Source: an uncultured Candidatus Entotheonella sp. (GTDB taxonomy: Bacteria > Tectomicrobia > Entotheonellia > Entotheonellales > Entotheonellaceae). Taken from it: a stretch of 64,000 nt of DNA. The translations under genes were made by a program, and so were the position numbers. The notes beneath the pieces were generated by a model. That model had not been told where the DNA came from, made no database searches, and worked only from the letters and a program-made list of their open reading frames with translations. Numbering within the stretch: position 1 is the first letter of the stretch; every line of letters begins with the position of its first letter. Positions 44,280 through 56,801 of the stretch are shown here, one piece after another. The DNA is taken from assembly GCA_958295825.1 (NCBI GenBank), contig OY282375.1:1349489-1413488 (forward strand). The letters are read 5' to 3'.

Positions 44280-45620
44280 ATGGTAACGCCCTACGAGATG
44301 ACGACCCGTTTGACCGGTCCCGCCTCTCGGCGCAGCTTCCTGCGTTCATCGATGGCAACCTCTGCCGGAGTCGCCGGCATGCTGCTCGCCAAGACGCCTC
44401 CGGCCATCGGGCAGGACCGCGAGCTCCGATTGATCACGTTCTCGCACTTCGTTCCCACCTCCGACGCGGAGCTCAAACGGCAACTCGAAGAGTTCGGCCA
44501 GATGGCCGGCGTCAAAGTGCGCATGGACCGCGTGGCGCACTTGCAACTCCCGGCGGTGTTGGCCAGTGAGGTGCAGGGACAAAAGGGACACGACCTCACC
44601 GCCCTGTGGGTCGGCATGCCGGACCTGTACAAGAAGCACCTGATCAACCTCGACGATCTGGTCGAAAAGGTGGGGCGGCGCTCTGGCGGAATGACGGACG
44701 ACATCGTCGGACGCGACGGTGAGGGTCACTATCGGGCGATGCCGTGGTTCTTCATTTCCTTCCCCATCGCCGTGCGCACCGACCTCATCGCCGAGATTGG
44801 CGAGACGCTGCCGAACACCTGGGAAGATGTCCGCCGCATCGGCATGCAGCTCAAGGCCAAGGGACACCCCATCGGCATCCAGTTGAGCCACTCGGAAGAC
44901 GCCAACCACATCCTGCGTGGGATCATCTGGAGTTGGGGCGGCAAACTGGTGGAAGAGGACGGCAAGACCGTGGCGATCAACTCGCCGGAGACGGTCGAGG
45001 CGTACGAATTCATCAAAGCCCTGTTCAACGACGCCATGGAACAGGAAGTGCTGGCCTGGGACGACCGCAACAACAACGTGTGCCTCAATTCCGGCAAGTG
45101 CAGCATGATCCTCAACCCGATCAGCGCCTACAACTCGGCGCGCACCGATAATGCCCTGCTACCCGGCACCGAGCGCCCGGTCCATCAGGTCATCAATCAC
45201 ATCATGCCGCCAGCCGGACCTGCCGGACGCCACATGTCGGCGGCCTATAACACGATCGGCGTCTGGAAGTTCTCCAAAAACCAGGAACTCGCCAAGGAGT
45301 TTCTGGACTTCCACTTCCAGAAGGAGCAGCAGGAGAAGCACCTGACCGCCAGCGAGGGCTACAACCAGCCGCTGATGCGCACCTTCTCCATGCACCCGAT
45401 CTACGCGTCGAATTCCAAGTACTACTTCGCCCCATATATCGGCTGGTACACGCACGCCCCGGGTTGGCCGGGCACCCCGAATGCCGCCTCTGAGACCGTG
45501 TGGCGGCAGTTCATCATCCCAGACACCGCGGCAGCCTGCGCCACGGACCGGATGACGGCGAAGCAAGCGGTGAAGAAGGCGGAAATGCAGATGAAACGGC
45601 TCTATCGGCGGCATAGCTAA
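44280..45620 (+). CDS. Extracellular solute-binding protein, family 1 (sugar-type ABC importer)
   Basis: 446 residues from the ATG at 44280 (GGAGA upstream). Twin-arginine signal SRRSFLRSSMATSAGVAGMLLAK. Family 1 features: LRLITFSHFVPTSDAELKRQLEEFG, then KGHDLTALWVGMPDLYKK, and aromatic residues of a sugar pocket in the C-lobe (YFAPYIGWYTHAPGWPG). Exported folded and binds the ligand for the two permeases that follow. Ligand unknown. Confidence 0.88.
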   Translation: MVTPYEMTTRLTGPASRRSFLRSSMATSAGVAGMLLAKTPPAIGQDRELRLITFSHFVPTSDAELKRQLEEFGQMAGVKVRMDRVAHLQLPAVLASEVQGQKGHDLTALWVGMPDLYKKHLINLDDLVEKVGRRSGGMTDDIVGRDGEGHYRAMPWFFISFPIAVRTDLIAEIGETLPNTWEDVRRIGMQLKAKGHPIGIQLSHSEDANHILRGIIWSWGGKLVEEDGKTVAINSPETVEAYEFIKALFNDAMEQEVLAWDDRNNNVCLNSGKCSMILNPISAYNSARTDNALLPGTERPVHQVINHIMPPAGPAGRHMSAAYNTIGVWKFSKNQELAKEFLDFHFQKEQQEKHLTASEGYNQPLMRTFSMHPIYASNSKYYFAPYIGWYTHAPGWPGTPNAASETVWRQFIIPDTAAACATDRMTAKQAVKKAEMQMKRLYRRHS

Positions 45621-45645
45621 GCCGACGGGCCGCGTCGCGATTTGC

Positions 45646-45676
45646 GGGCGCCGGTGGTCGATCGCCGCCGGCGCCC
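45646..45676 (+). promoter_or_regulatory. Stable intergenic hairpin after the binding-protein gene
   Basis: GGGCGCCGG pairs with CCGGCGCCC around a 13-base loop. There is no T run, so it more likely shields the 3' end of the binding-protein mRNA and keeps its level above that of the permeases than terminates fully. Confidence 0.55.
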
Positions 45677-45731
45677 ACAAATTTCCCCTGCCTGAAGCAG
45701 CTCTTCAGTTCCTCAAAAGAGAGGTCAAAGG

Positions 45732-46769
45732 ATGGCGATCTCCAACACAAGAGAACAGGTTCTTGTCGGTCGAGACTTGACGGCGGCGAATCGACAACGC
45801 TGGCGCCGTTCGTTGGGCCCTGACCTTGACGGCTATGGTTTTGTCCTGCCCGCCGTCATCATCATGGCCTGCCTGGTCGTATACCCCTTCTTTCTGGCTA
45901 TCTGGTTCAGCCTGAGCGACGCCGTGATTGGCGAACCGGGCCAGTGGGTCGGCCTGGAAAATTTCATGTACCTCTTTGGCATCATGTACGAGGGCGAGGA
46001 CCTCCCTTGGTATCTCAAGTTCAGAGGCTTTTCCTGGGACCTGTCGCTTGCCGATGACATCTTCCTGATGACGCTGCGCAACACCCTCTTGTTCGCCATC
46101 TTTTCCGTCGTGCTGAAAGGCGTTTTCGGGCTCGGGGCAGCGCTGTTGATGCAACGGGCAACCAAGATGAAGCGCTTCATTCGCGGCTCGATCCTGGTGC
46201 CGTTCGTGGCGCCCACCGTGCTTACGACGCTGGGCTGGTGGCTGATCTTGGACCCGACCTACAGCCACATCAACTGGTTGCTGGCGAACGCCTGGCCGCT
46301 CAATCTCCTCGGCCTGGGCCCCTACCAATGGCTGGGCAATCCCAACCTGGCCCTCAGTTCGGTCATCTTCGTGAATTTCTGGCGCGGCATGCCGTTCTTT
46401 GCCGTCACCATCTTTGCGGGCCTGGTGGCCATTCCGGAGCAGCTCTACGAAGCGGCGGAAACGGACGGCGCCTCCACGCTGCGCAAGTTCTGGCACGTGA
46501 CGCTGCCGCTGTTGCGGCCGGTCATGGCCGTGGTCATTCTCTTCTCCACCATTTTCACCCTGGCCGACTTCGGCATCGTGTACGTGCTGACGCGCGGCGG
46601 ACCGATGAACTACACCCATCTGTTCGCCACCTACTCGTTCACGGTCGGCATTCTCAACCAGGAGATCGGCCTCGGCGCGGCCATATCTCTGTTCTTGTTC
46701 CCCATCCTGCTGCTGGTGGTGATCCTCCAGCTCAAGATGGTACGAAAGGAGACGGGCTATGGCGTCTAG
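45732..46769 (+). CDS. ABC transporter permease, MalF/UgpA type
   Basis: 345 residues, AGAGAGG upstream. Six membrane helices and the ATPase-contact loop EQLYEAAETDGASTLRKFWHVTLPLL. An insertion after the first helix (residues 70-110) is periplasmic. Its end overlaps the next permease by 11 bases. No MsmX/UgpC-type ATPase gene lies in the window. Confidence 0.92.
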   Translation: MAISNTREQVLVGRDLTAANRQRWRRSLGPDLDGYGFVLPAVIIMACLVVYPFFLAIWFSLSDAVIGEPGQWVGLENFMYLFGIMYEGEDLPWYLKFRGFSWDLSLADDIFLMTLRNTLLFAIFSVVLKGVFGLGAALLMQRATKMKRFIRGSILVPFVAPTVLTTLGWWLILDPTYSHINWLLANAWPLNLLGLGPYQWLGNPNLALSSVIFVNFWRGMPFFAVTIFAGLVAIPEQLYEAAETDGASTLRKFWHVTLPLLRPVMAVVILFSTIFTLADFGIVYVLTRGGPMNYTHLFATYSFTVGILNQEIGLGAAISLFLFPILLLVVILQLKMVRKETGYGV

Positions 46770-47658
46770 CGCGATCAGCACGGTGGGATTGGGGGCGCGA
46801 GCCAAAACGCCCATGTGGCGCATCCGTAAGGAGATCGTGACGTATGCCAGTCTCATCCCTTACCTCGCCTTTTCCCTCTTCCCCTTGTACATCATGTTCA
46901 TCACCTCCCTGAAGTCGAAGCAGGAGATCAACAACCTCGGCGCGTCGCCGTTCTGGGCTACCGGCATCACGCTGGACAATTACGTCTACCTGGCCGAGAA
47001 CACCCACTTCTTCGACTACTGGCTGCTGAACACCTTCATCGTCACCGTGGTCTCGACGCTCATCTCCGTGGCGGTGGGCATCCTGGCGGCCTACGCCCTC
47101 GCCCGGCTGCGCTTCCGGGGCGTCGAGGCCTTCGGGGTGGCGGTGTTCATCACCTACCTGGTGCCCCAGGCCCTGCTGTTCCTGCCGCTCATCAACGTGA
47201 TCAATTTCATCGACGACTTCATACCCATCCGCGACACGTACTGGTCGTTGATCCTCACCTACCCGACGTTCCTGATCCCGTTCGTCACCTGGCTGTTGAT
47301 GGGCTACTTCCGCACCGTGCCGTTCGAGGTCGAGGAGTGCGCCTACATCGACGGTGCCAGCCGCATGCGCACCCTGGTCACCATCGTCCTGCCGATGGCC
47401 CTGCCGGGGGTGGCCTGCGCCGTGCTGTTCTCGTTCACCCTGTGCTGGAACGAGTTTCTATACACCCTCGTGTTCATCCAGGACGAGATCCAGAAGACCC
47501 TGTCGGTCGGCGTGCTCACGGAACTGGTGCGTGGCGACATCTACTTCTGGGGCTCGCTGATGGCCGCCTGCCTGGTGGGTTCCATACCCGTCATCGTGAT
47601 CTACGCCTTCTTCATGGATTACTACGTCTCCGGCCTGACGGCGGGGGCGATCAAGTAA
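46759..47658 (+). CDS. ABC transporter permease, MalG/UgpE type
   Basis: 299 residues. IPYLAFSLFPLYIMFITSLKSKQEI at the N-terminus, membrane helices, and the contact loop EVEECAYIDGASRMRTLVTIVLPMALPGVA. Pairs with the preceding permease. The operon seems to end here, as the next gene is on the other strand 412 bases away. Confidence 0.92.
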   Translation: MASSAISTVGLGARAKTPMWRIRKEIVTYASLIPYLAFSLFPLYIMFITSLKSKQEINNLGASPFWATGITLDNYVYLAENTHFFDYWLLNTFIVTVVSTLISVAVGILAAYALARLRFRGVEAFGVAVFITYLVPQALLFLPLINVINFIDDFIPIRDTYWSLILTYPTFLIPFVTWLLMGYFRTVPFEVEECAYIDGASRMRTLVTIVLPMALPGVACAVLFSFTLCWNEFLYTLVFIQDEIQKTLSVGVLTELVRGDIYFWGSLMAACLVGSIPVIVIYAFFMDYYVSGLTAGAIK

Positions 47659-48070
47659 GCAGCCGGAAATTCAGGGGGCGTGACGGCTACACGCCGGTAG
47701 CGCCCCGTTCCCGTCGCCCGTTGCATCCCCGGTTTCACTCGCCGAGTCGATTGGTGTGAGCAGAGATGATGAGTGAGGCAGTAGCATAGGCCTACGCCCG
47801 AAGGAGCAGGGCGATTTACGCATATGACGCATGGAAATGAAGATATGAGCCAACGCGCACCATGCGCCGACTGTAATCCCCCCGTTCCCACGCCCGGCCA
47901 TCACGCGGCGCAGCACCCTCATAACTGTAGTAGTCCCAACAGTCCTGAACCCACTAGCAGGTCAACACCATGAGACCCAATACCGTGACCACGGTTTTCA
48001 TACGTCTGCACTCCTTTCCAGAAAATGTTGCCCCGGCAAACCCGTGATTCAAGGACCAGATTGCGTCCGG
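47659..48070. other. No gene seen
   Basis: 412 bases between the permease and the end of the convergent Uma2 gene. No ORF with a ribosome site or motif, no clear terminator and no obvious repeat were found. Confidence 0.5.
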
Positions 48071-48862
48071 TCAGTCCGGCTGTCCCGGCGGCGCCTGCTG
48101 CAAGGCTCGCAGGCGGGCCTCCAGTTCGGCCACCCGATCTTCGGCTGCCTGTCTGGCCTGTTCCGATTCCTGAAGGCGGGCCTCCGCTTCCCGCCGTGCC
48201 CGGACTTCCGCCCGACGCGCGGCGGCTTCCGTCGAGCGCGCCTGGGCTTCCATCTGCCGCGCCCGGTTTTCTTCCAGATGCGTCAGAAGGTATTCGTCCC
48301 GGCGCGGGTCGTGGAACCGCAGCACCCCCTCATCAAGACGAAGGTTCAGATCCAACACCGGGCTGTACGCGCTCCAGACCCCATCCGCCCAGTCCAAGGC
48401 AATCGCCGCGCTATACCGTCCCCCCGACAGCACCAAGCCCTGCAAGGGCGGAGCGAGATAATCACCCGTCGGGTCGTACTGCCAGTATTCCGACACCCCC
48501 AGGCGCGCGTATAACTCGCGTTTGTGACCCTGATCGACCTGCCGGGTGCTCCGTGAGGTCACCTCCAAAACCCAATCCGGCGCCTTGCCCTCGCGCCACA
48601 ACAAGTAGGTGCGACGCACGTGGTTGGGGACGCCGAATACCACGAAGACATCCGGGGCGACCGCGGCCGACGGGTTGTCCGCTTCGTAATACAGCAGCAG
48701 GTCGCCGACGACGTAGACATCCTCACGGTCCTGGAAATGATTTCGGAGCGCGCCGACGGCATAGATGAGGGGGTTGAACTGGAACTCGCTTTCGGCCACA
48801 GGCAGACCATCCGAATCCGGGTAATCGAGATCATCAAGCGTCGCAATCGTAGAGCGTGGCAT
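48071..48862 (-). CDS. Uma2 family (DUF820) protein with C-terminal coiled coil
   Basis: 263 residues. Core motifs: VAPDVFVVFGVPNHVRRTYLLW, PDWVLEVTSRSTRQVDQG, KRELYARLGVSEYWQYDP. The last 80 residues are an arginine-alanine-glutamate coiled coil. It closely resembles the protein at 25952-26656 in its start (LDYPDSDGLP) and in layout, so the two are paralogues, while the copy at 4035-4745 is more distant and lacks the coil. Confidence 0.87.
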   Translation of the reverse strand: MPRSTIATLDDLDYPDSDGLPVAESEFQFNPLIYAVGALRNHFQDREDVYVVGDLLLYYEADNPSAAVAPDVFVVFGVPNHVRRTYLLWREGKAPDWVLEVTSRSTRQVDQGHKRELYARLGVSEYWQYDPTGDYLAPPLQGLVLSGGRYSAAIALDWADGVWSAYSPVLDLNLRLDEGVLRFHDPRRDEYLLTHLEENRARQMEAQARSTEAAARRAEVRARREAEARLQESEQARQAAEDRVAELEARLRALQQAPPGQPD

Positions 48863-49076
48863 CGCAGACCCTTTCGCAGAAGACTACCCAACGGCGTCAC
48901 CGCCGACTGACACGGAGCCGGCAACGCCGAGGCGGTATCATACACGACATGAATCCGCGGGACATGGGCGGCGCCTTGACCGTCGTCGGAATCAGACGTA
49001 GCATACGGCTTTCCGACACCCTGACTGCCAATGCGCGACACGCGATTTACTGACCTCAGCAGAGGAAAACCACCCC

Positions 49077-50144
49077 ATGCTCCAGCGGACGGACGATCTT
49101 CGAATCGCCAATCTACGGCCTCTCATCCCACCGGCGGTGCTGATCGAGGAAGAGTTGCCCATCACGGAAAAGGCATCGGAGACGGTGGCGAAGGCTCGCC
49201 GCGAGGCCGCCGCCATCGTGACCGGCCAAGACGAACGGCTCCTGGCCATTGTTGGCCCCTGCTCCATCCATGACACCGAAGCGGCCGTTGAATACGCCGG
49301 CCTGTTGTCCAAATGCGCCGATCGCCTGAGCGACGATCTGTGCGTGATCATGCGGGTCTACTTCGAGAAACCCCGCACCACGGTGGGCTGGAAAGGCCTG
49401 ATCAACGATCCGAACCTCAACGGCAGCTTCGCCATCAACCAAGGGCTGCGCAAAGCCCGGCGACTGCTGCTCGACCTCGGCAACATGGGCGTGCCGGCGG
49501 GTTCGGAATTCCTTGATACCATCTCCCCGCAGTTCACCGCCGACCTCATTTCCTGGGGCGCCATTGGCGCCCGCACCACCGAAAGCCAGGTGCACCGGGA
49601 ACTGGCCTCCGGGTTGTCCATGCCGGTCGGCTTCAAGAACGGCACGGACGGCAACATCCAGATCGCCATCGACGCGATCGGCGCCGCCCAGCGCCCGCAT
49701 CACTTCCTCGGCGTTAGCAAGCAAGGCGTCGCAGCCATCGTCGAGACCGGCGGCAACAATTGCTGCCACGTGATTCTGCGCGGCTCCAACGCCGGCACCA
49801 ACTTCGACTGCGAGAACGTCGAAAGCGTGGCGGAAAAGCTTCATGCGGCCGGCTTGGCAGGCCGCGTCATGGTCGATTGCAGCCACGGCAACAGCCGCAA
49901 GAAGCACGCCAATCAACCTGCTGTCGTGGAGTCCCTCGCCGAGCAAGTCGGTTCCGGGTCCTCCCACGTCTTCGGCGTCATGATGGAAAGCCACTTGGTC
50001 GAGGGCAATCAGCCTCTTGGCGACGACGTGCAGGCGTTGACCTACGGACAGAGCATCACCGACGCCTGTATGTCTTGGGACACGACGGAACCGATGCTGG
50101 AGAATCTGGCCCAGGCTTCCCGCCAACGCCGTCGGAAGAAATAG
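49077..50144 (+). CDS. aroG: 3-deoxy-7-phosphoheptulonate synthase (DAHP synthase, class I)
   Basis: 355 residues. First step of aromatic amino-acid synthesis from phosphoenolpyruvate and erythrose 4-phosphate. Class I signatures: [60 protein letters not shown], and the metal site [13 protein letters not shown]. Which of the AroF/G/H feedback types it is cannot be told. Gap of 47 bases to acnA. Confidence 0.93.
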   Translation: MLQRTDDLRIANLRPLIPPAVLIEEELPITEKASETVAKARREAAAIVTGQDERLLAIVGPCSIHDTEAAVEYAGLLSKCADRLSDDLCVIMRVYFEKPRTTVGWKGLINDPNLNGSFAINQGLRKARRLLLDLGNMGVPAGSEFLDTISPQFTADLISWGAIGARTTESQVHRELASGLSMPVGFKNGTDGNIQIAIDAIGAAQRPHHFLGVSKQGVAAIVETGGNNCCHVILRGSNAGTNFDCENVESVAEKLHAAGLAGRVMVDCSHGNSRKKHANQPAVVESLAEQVGSGSSHVFGVMMESHLVEGNQPLGDDVQALTYGQSITDACMSWDTTEPMLENLAQASRQRRRKK

Positions 50145-50191
50145 GTTCCGGGAAACGCCGGAACATTGGTAACGCCAGAGAGGTTAACCCC

Positions 50192-53008
<2,817 letters not shown>

Positions 53009-53027
53009 GCCTGACGGCCCCGCTGGC

Positions 53028-54071
53028 CTACCCCACAACCCAGGTATCTCCCTGGTTGAACAAGGCGTCCAAATCGCCCGTACCGTGGCGCTGCTGAGCT
53101 TGTGCCTCCTGTTCCTCCAAGAGGCCGTCATACGTCGGACGCTGCACGTCCCGAAGCACCCCGACCGGCACCGGAAATTCGGGATAATCCAGACGGCTCA
53201 GCAGATACGCCAAGGTCCCTTCCGGCCTGTGCTCATCGTGCCGCAGCAAATCCTCCTCGCTGATGCCATCCTCACCAATCGTCACCACTTCCGGATCCAA
53301 GCCGCGTAACCGGATACCGCGCTGGTGCTCCTTGCCAAAGCGCATCGGTTCGCCGTGCTGCAGGTACAGCGTACGGTCATCGCGCACACTGCGTTCCGTC
53401 ATGTAGGCAAAGGCACGGTCGTTATATATGTTGCAATTCTGATAGACCTCGACAAAGGCCGTGCCTTTGTGCGCCGCGGCGCGTTCCAGCGTCGCGACCA
53501 GATGTTTGGTGTCCGTATCGACCGTGCGGGCGACGAACGTCGCTTCGGCGCCGATGGCAACCGACAGGGGCGAAAGCGGCGCGTCGGGCACCCCCATGGG
53601 AGCCGACTTGACCTTCTTGCCGAGTTCCGACGTGGGCGAGTATTGGCCCTTGGTCAGGCCGTAGATGCGGTTGTTGAACAGCACGATCTTGACGTCGACG
53701 TTGCGCCGCAGCACGTGCAGGATGTGGTTGCCGCCAATGCTCAGGGCGTCACCGTCTCCGGTAATCACCCACACCATCAGGTCGGGCCGGCTGGCTTTCA
53801 GGCCCGTGGCAATGGCCGGCGCGCGGCCGTGGATGGTGTGGAACCCATACGTCTGCATGTAATAGGGAAACCGGCTCGAGCAACCGATGCCGGACACAAA
53901 AACGATTTTCTCGCGCGGCACACCCAGGTCCGGCATGACCTTCTGGGTCTGCGCCAAAATCGAATAGTCACCGCATCCCGGGCACCACCGCACCTCCTGG
54001 TCGGAGGTGAAGTCCTTGCGTGTCAAAACCGCCGCCGCACTGTTCACTTTGCCGTTCGTCGCTTCACTCAT
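53028..54071 (-). CDS. korB: 2-oxoacid:ferredoxin oxidoreductase beta subunit (KorB type)
   Basis: 347 residues. Thiamine diphosphate and iron-sulfur subunit: WCPGCGDYS (C30, C33), GIGCSSR (C64), the TPP motif GDGDALSIGGNH with NNRIYGLTKGQYSPT, and a later cysteine in YQNCNIYND. Together with the alpha subunit it converts 2-oxoglutarate to succinyl-CoA, reducing ferredoxin. Start follows the alpha stop by 12 bases. Confidence 0.92.
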   Translation of the reverse strand: MSEATNGKVNSAAAVLTRKDFTSDQEVRWCPGCGDYSILAQTQKVMPDLGVPREKIVFVSGIGCSSRFPYYMQTYGFHTIHGRAPAIATGLKASRPDLMVWVITGDGDALSIGGNHILHVLRRNVDVKIVLFNNRIYGLTKGQYSPTSELGKKVKSAPMGVPDAPLSPLSVAIGAEATFVARTVDTDTKHLVATLERAAAHKGTAFVEVYQNCNIYNDRAFAYMTERSVRDDRTLYLQHGEPMRFGKEHQRGIRLRGLDPEVVTIGEDGISEEDLLRHDEHRPEGTLAYLLSRLDYPEFPVPVGVLRDVQRPTYDGLLEEQEAQAQQRHGTGDLDALFNQGDTWVVG

Positions 54072-54083
54072 GCCATGTAGTCC

Positions 54084-55934
54084 TTAGCCAAGAAGTTCTT
54101 CACATTTTTCAATGATTTCGGACACCTTGAATGGCAGCCCCTGAACCTTGGGAAAGCCAACAGCGTCGATCAAGAAGCGCGCCCGGATCAACAGGCGAAG
54201 CTGGCCCAGATTGAGTTCCGGAATCAACACGGTGTCGAAGCGCTGCAGAATGTCCTCGAGGTTTTTCGGCAGCGGGTTGAGATAGCGCAGGTGAGCGTGC
54301 GACACCGATTCGCCCTGCTCGCGCAGCTTGTCCACCGCGGAAATCACCGCGCCGTAGGTGCTGCCCCAGCTCAGCACCAGAAGCTTGCCTTCCGGGTCGC
54401 CGTAAACCTCTTGCAGCGGGATGTCGTTGGCGATGCGCTCAATCTTCTCGTTGCGCAGCTTGGTCATTAGTTCGTGGTTGCGGGGATCGTAGCTGACGTT
54501 GCCGGTGATGTCGGCCTTTTCCAGTCCGCCGATGCGGTGTTCCAGACCGGGGGTACCAGGAACCGCCCAAGGCCGCGCCAAAGTCTCGGGGTCACGACGG
54601 TACGCCGCGAAGTCATCGGGGTCGGTGGGGTGCACAACACCGTAGCGCTCCAGGTCGCTCGCCGACGGAACGCGCCACGGCTCGGCGCCGTTGCCGAGGT
54701 AGCCGTCCGACAGGAAAAAGACCGGCGTCATGAATTTCACCGCCAGCCGAAACGTCTCAATCGCCATGTAGAAACAGTCGCCGGGCGTCGCCGGTGCGAT
54801 GATCGCGCAGGCCGAGTCGCTGTTGCGCCCGAACATACATTGCAACAGATCACCCTGCTCGGTTTTGGTGGGCATGCCGGTGCTCGGCCCGGCGCGCTGA
54901 ATGTCGGCAATCACCAGGGGCAATTCGACCATGTGCGCGAGGTTGATCGCTTCGCTCTTCAAGGCCACGCCCGGCCCGCTGGTGCAGGTAAGCCCCAGGT
55001 TGCCGCCGAAGGATGCGCCAATGGCGGCGGACACCGCGGCAATCTCGTCTTCCGCCTGGAAGGTTTTGACCCCGAAGTGCTTGTAGTGGACGATCTCGTG
55101 CAGAACTTCGCTGGCCGGGGTGATGGGATAAGCCGTGTAAAAAATCGATTTGCGATGCAAGCGCGCGCCCGTCACGAAGCCCATGGCGGTCGCCTCGGCT
55201 CCGGTCATGTTGCGATAGGTGCCGTCTGGCAGATGCGCTTTGCGCACCCGGTACGCGGTGGTAAAAATCTCGGTGGTGTCGCCGTAGTTGTAACCGGCGC
55301 GGAGGGCCCGCTTGTTGGCCTCGTAGACAGTGGGGTTTGATTCCTTAAAGCGTTCTTCAAGAAAGCGCAGGCTGGCTTCCAGGGGCCGGTTGTACAGCCA
55401 GTAGAGCAGCCCCAGCGCCCAGAAATTCTTGCTGCGGTCGGTTTGCCTCTGCGTCATGTCGAGGCCGTCAAGGGCCTTGGCGTTGAGGGAGGTGATGGGA
55501 ACCTTGAAGGCGCGGTATTTGGAGAGGGTGCCGTCTCCGAGGGGGTTGTTGGTGTAGCCGGCTTTATGGAGGTTTGTCTTGCTGAAGGCATCGGTGTTGA
55601 CGACGAGAATACCGCCGTCTTCCAGATCGTCGAGATGCACCTTCAAGGCCGCCGGGTTCATGGCGACCAGCACGTTTGGCGCATCCCCTGGCGTAAAGAT
55701 GTCGTGGCTGCTGAAATTTAACTGGAAGGAACTGACGCCCGGCAATGAGCCCGCCGGGGCGCGGATTTCCGCCGGAAAGTCGGGCAGGGTGCTGATGTCG
55801 TTTCCGAACAGGGCCGTTGTACGGGTGAATTGCCCGCCCGTAAGCTGCATGCCGTCACCAGAGTCTCCAGCGAGGCGAATCACGACGGATTCGAGTTCTT
55901 CCACCGGCTTGTCGAGCGTATCTTGTGATGTCAT
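54084..55934 (-). CDS. korA: 2-oxoacid:ferredoxin oxidoreductase alpha subunit with fused gamma domain (KorA type)
   Basis: 616 residues. Residues 10-200 are the gamma domain (VVIRLAGDSGDGMQLTGGQF, then AEIRAPAGSLPGVSSFQL). The alpha part follows with YTAYPITPASEVLHEI, QAEDEIAAVSAAIGASFGG, CTSGPGVALKSEAI, then PTKTEQGDLLQCMFGRNSD. The arrangement is that of two-subunit KorAB-type enzymes using 2-oxoglutarate. First gene of the korAB pair. With aconitase it places a ferredoxin-linked TCA step here. Confidence 0.92.
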   Translation of the reverse strand: MTSQDTLDKPVEELESVVIRLAGDSGDGMQLTGGQFTRTTALFGNDISTLPDFPAEIRAPAGSLPGVSSFQLNFSSHDIFTPGDAPNVLVAMNPAALKVHLDDLEDGGILVVNTDAFSKTNLHKAGYTNNPLGDGTLSKYRAFKVPITSLNAKALDGLDMTQRQTDRSKNFWALGLLYWLYNRPLEASLRFLEERFKESNPTVYEANKRALRAGYNYGDTTEIFTTAYRVRKAHLPDGTYRNMTGAEATAMGFVTGARLHRKSIFYTAYPITPASEVLHEIVHYKHFGVKTFQAEDEIAAVSAAIGASFGGNLGLTCTSGPGVALKSEAINLAHMVELPLVIADIQRAGPSTGMPTKTEQGDLLQCMFGRNSDSACAIIAPATPGDCFYMAIETFRLAVKFMTPVFFLSDGYLGNGAEPWRVPSASDLERYGVVHPTDPDDFAAYRRDPETLARPWAVPGTPGLEHRIGGLEKADITGNVSYDPRNHELMTKLRNEKIERIANDIPLQEVYGDPEGKLLVLSWGSTYGAVISAVDKLREQGESVSHAHLRYLNPLPKNLEDILQRFDTVLIPELNLGQLRLLIRARFLIDAVGFPKVQGLPFKVSEIIEKCEELLG

Positions 55935-56057
55935 GCTAGGGCGTCCTGTTCAGGAGGATGGCTATATATGCGTGGGATTGTTGGGTAACTGAAGCCTATT
56001 GTAACGCCTACGCCTGTTTCCGTAAAGCCGAGAACCGGCCCGCTTCGGGGAACGCTC

Positions 56058-56801
56058 ATGTGCATTCTAATGGTCATCCACCGGGTATTGCCGGACTACC
56101 CGATCATCGTCGCGGCGAACCGTGACGAGTATTACGATCGCCCGACGCAAGGTCCCATCCTGCTGGCTCACGCCCCCAGGGTTTGGGGCGGGCGCGACGA
56201 GCGCGCCGGCGGCACGTGGATGGGCGTCAACGAACACGGGGTGGTCGTCGGGTTAACCAATCGACGCCTGTATGCGGAACAGGAAGCTGACCCCGACCGG
56301 CGTTCACGGGGTCTGGCGTGCCTGGAGGCTCTGCAAGGCCAGACCGTCGCCGAGGCGGTGGAATCCCTTGTGACCCAACCGCCGCAGCGCTATAACCCGT
56401 TCAATCTGCTTGTCATGGACCACGGCAATCTGGTATGGGTGGCGTACGACGACGAGCCAGTCATCCAACCTCTACAGCCAGGACTGCACATTCTTGCCAA
56501 TGGCGAACTGAACGATTTTGAGACTGCCCGCCTGCGCCGCGCCCAACAACTCCTGCGGGCCACCGAACGGACCGACCTCTTCACCCTGCTACCCTTCCTC
56601 GAACAGGTGTGCCGCGACCACGAGCCCGGCGTGCAGAATCGGGAAACCATCTGTATGCACCGCGACGCGGACAATTACGGCACGGTTTCGTCCACCATCC
56701 TCGCACTGTCCGCCGGCGGCCAAAAACCGGTGTACCGCTACGCCGCCGGTCATCCCTGCCAAACGCCTTACACAGCGGTTCCGTCCGTCGAGTTCATTTG
56801 A
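56058..56801 (+). CDS. NRDE family protein (TANGO2-like)
   Basis: 247 residues. MCILMVIHRVLPDYPIIVAANRDEYYDRPT carries the conserved N-terminal cysteine and the NRDE motif. WGGRDERAGGTWMGVNEHGVVVGLTNR and the TICMHRDADNYGTVSSTILAL block are family features. Members are linked to heme trafficking or to N-terminal nucleophile-type hydrolysis; the role here is unknown. Last 8 bases overlap the next, convergent gene. Confidence 0.88.
   Translation: MCILMVIHRVLPDYPIIVAANRDEYYDRPTQGPILLAHAPRVWGGRDERAGGTWMGVNEHGVVVGLTNRRLYAEQEADPDRRSRGLACLEALQGQTVAEAVESLVTQPPQRYNPFNLLVMDHGNLVWVAYDDEPVIQPLQPGLHILANGELNDFETARLRRAQQLLRATERTDLFTLLPFLEQVCRDHEPGVQNRETICMHRDADNYGTVSSTILALSAGGQKPVYRYAAGHPCQTPYTAVPSVEFI

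Noticed and set aside
54474-55340. Plus-strand ORF of 288 codons
   Set aside because: Shadow frame of korA without ribosome site or motif.
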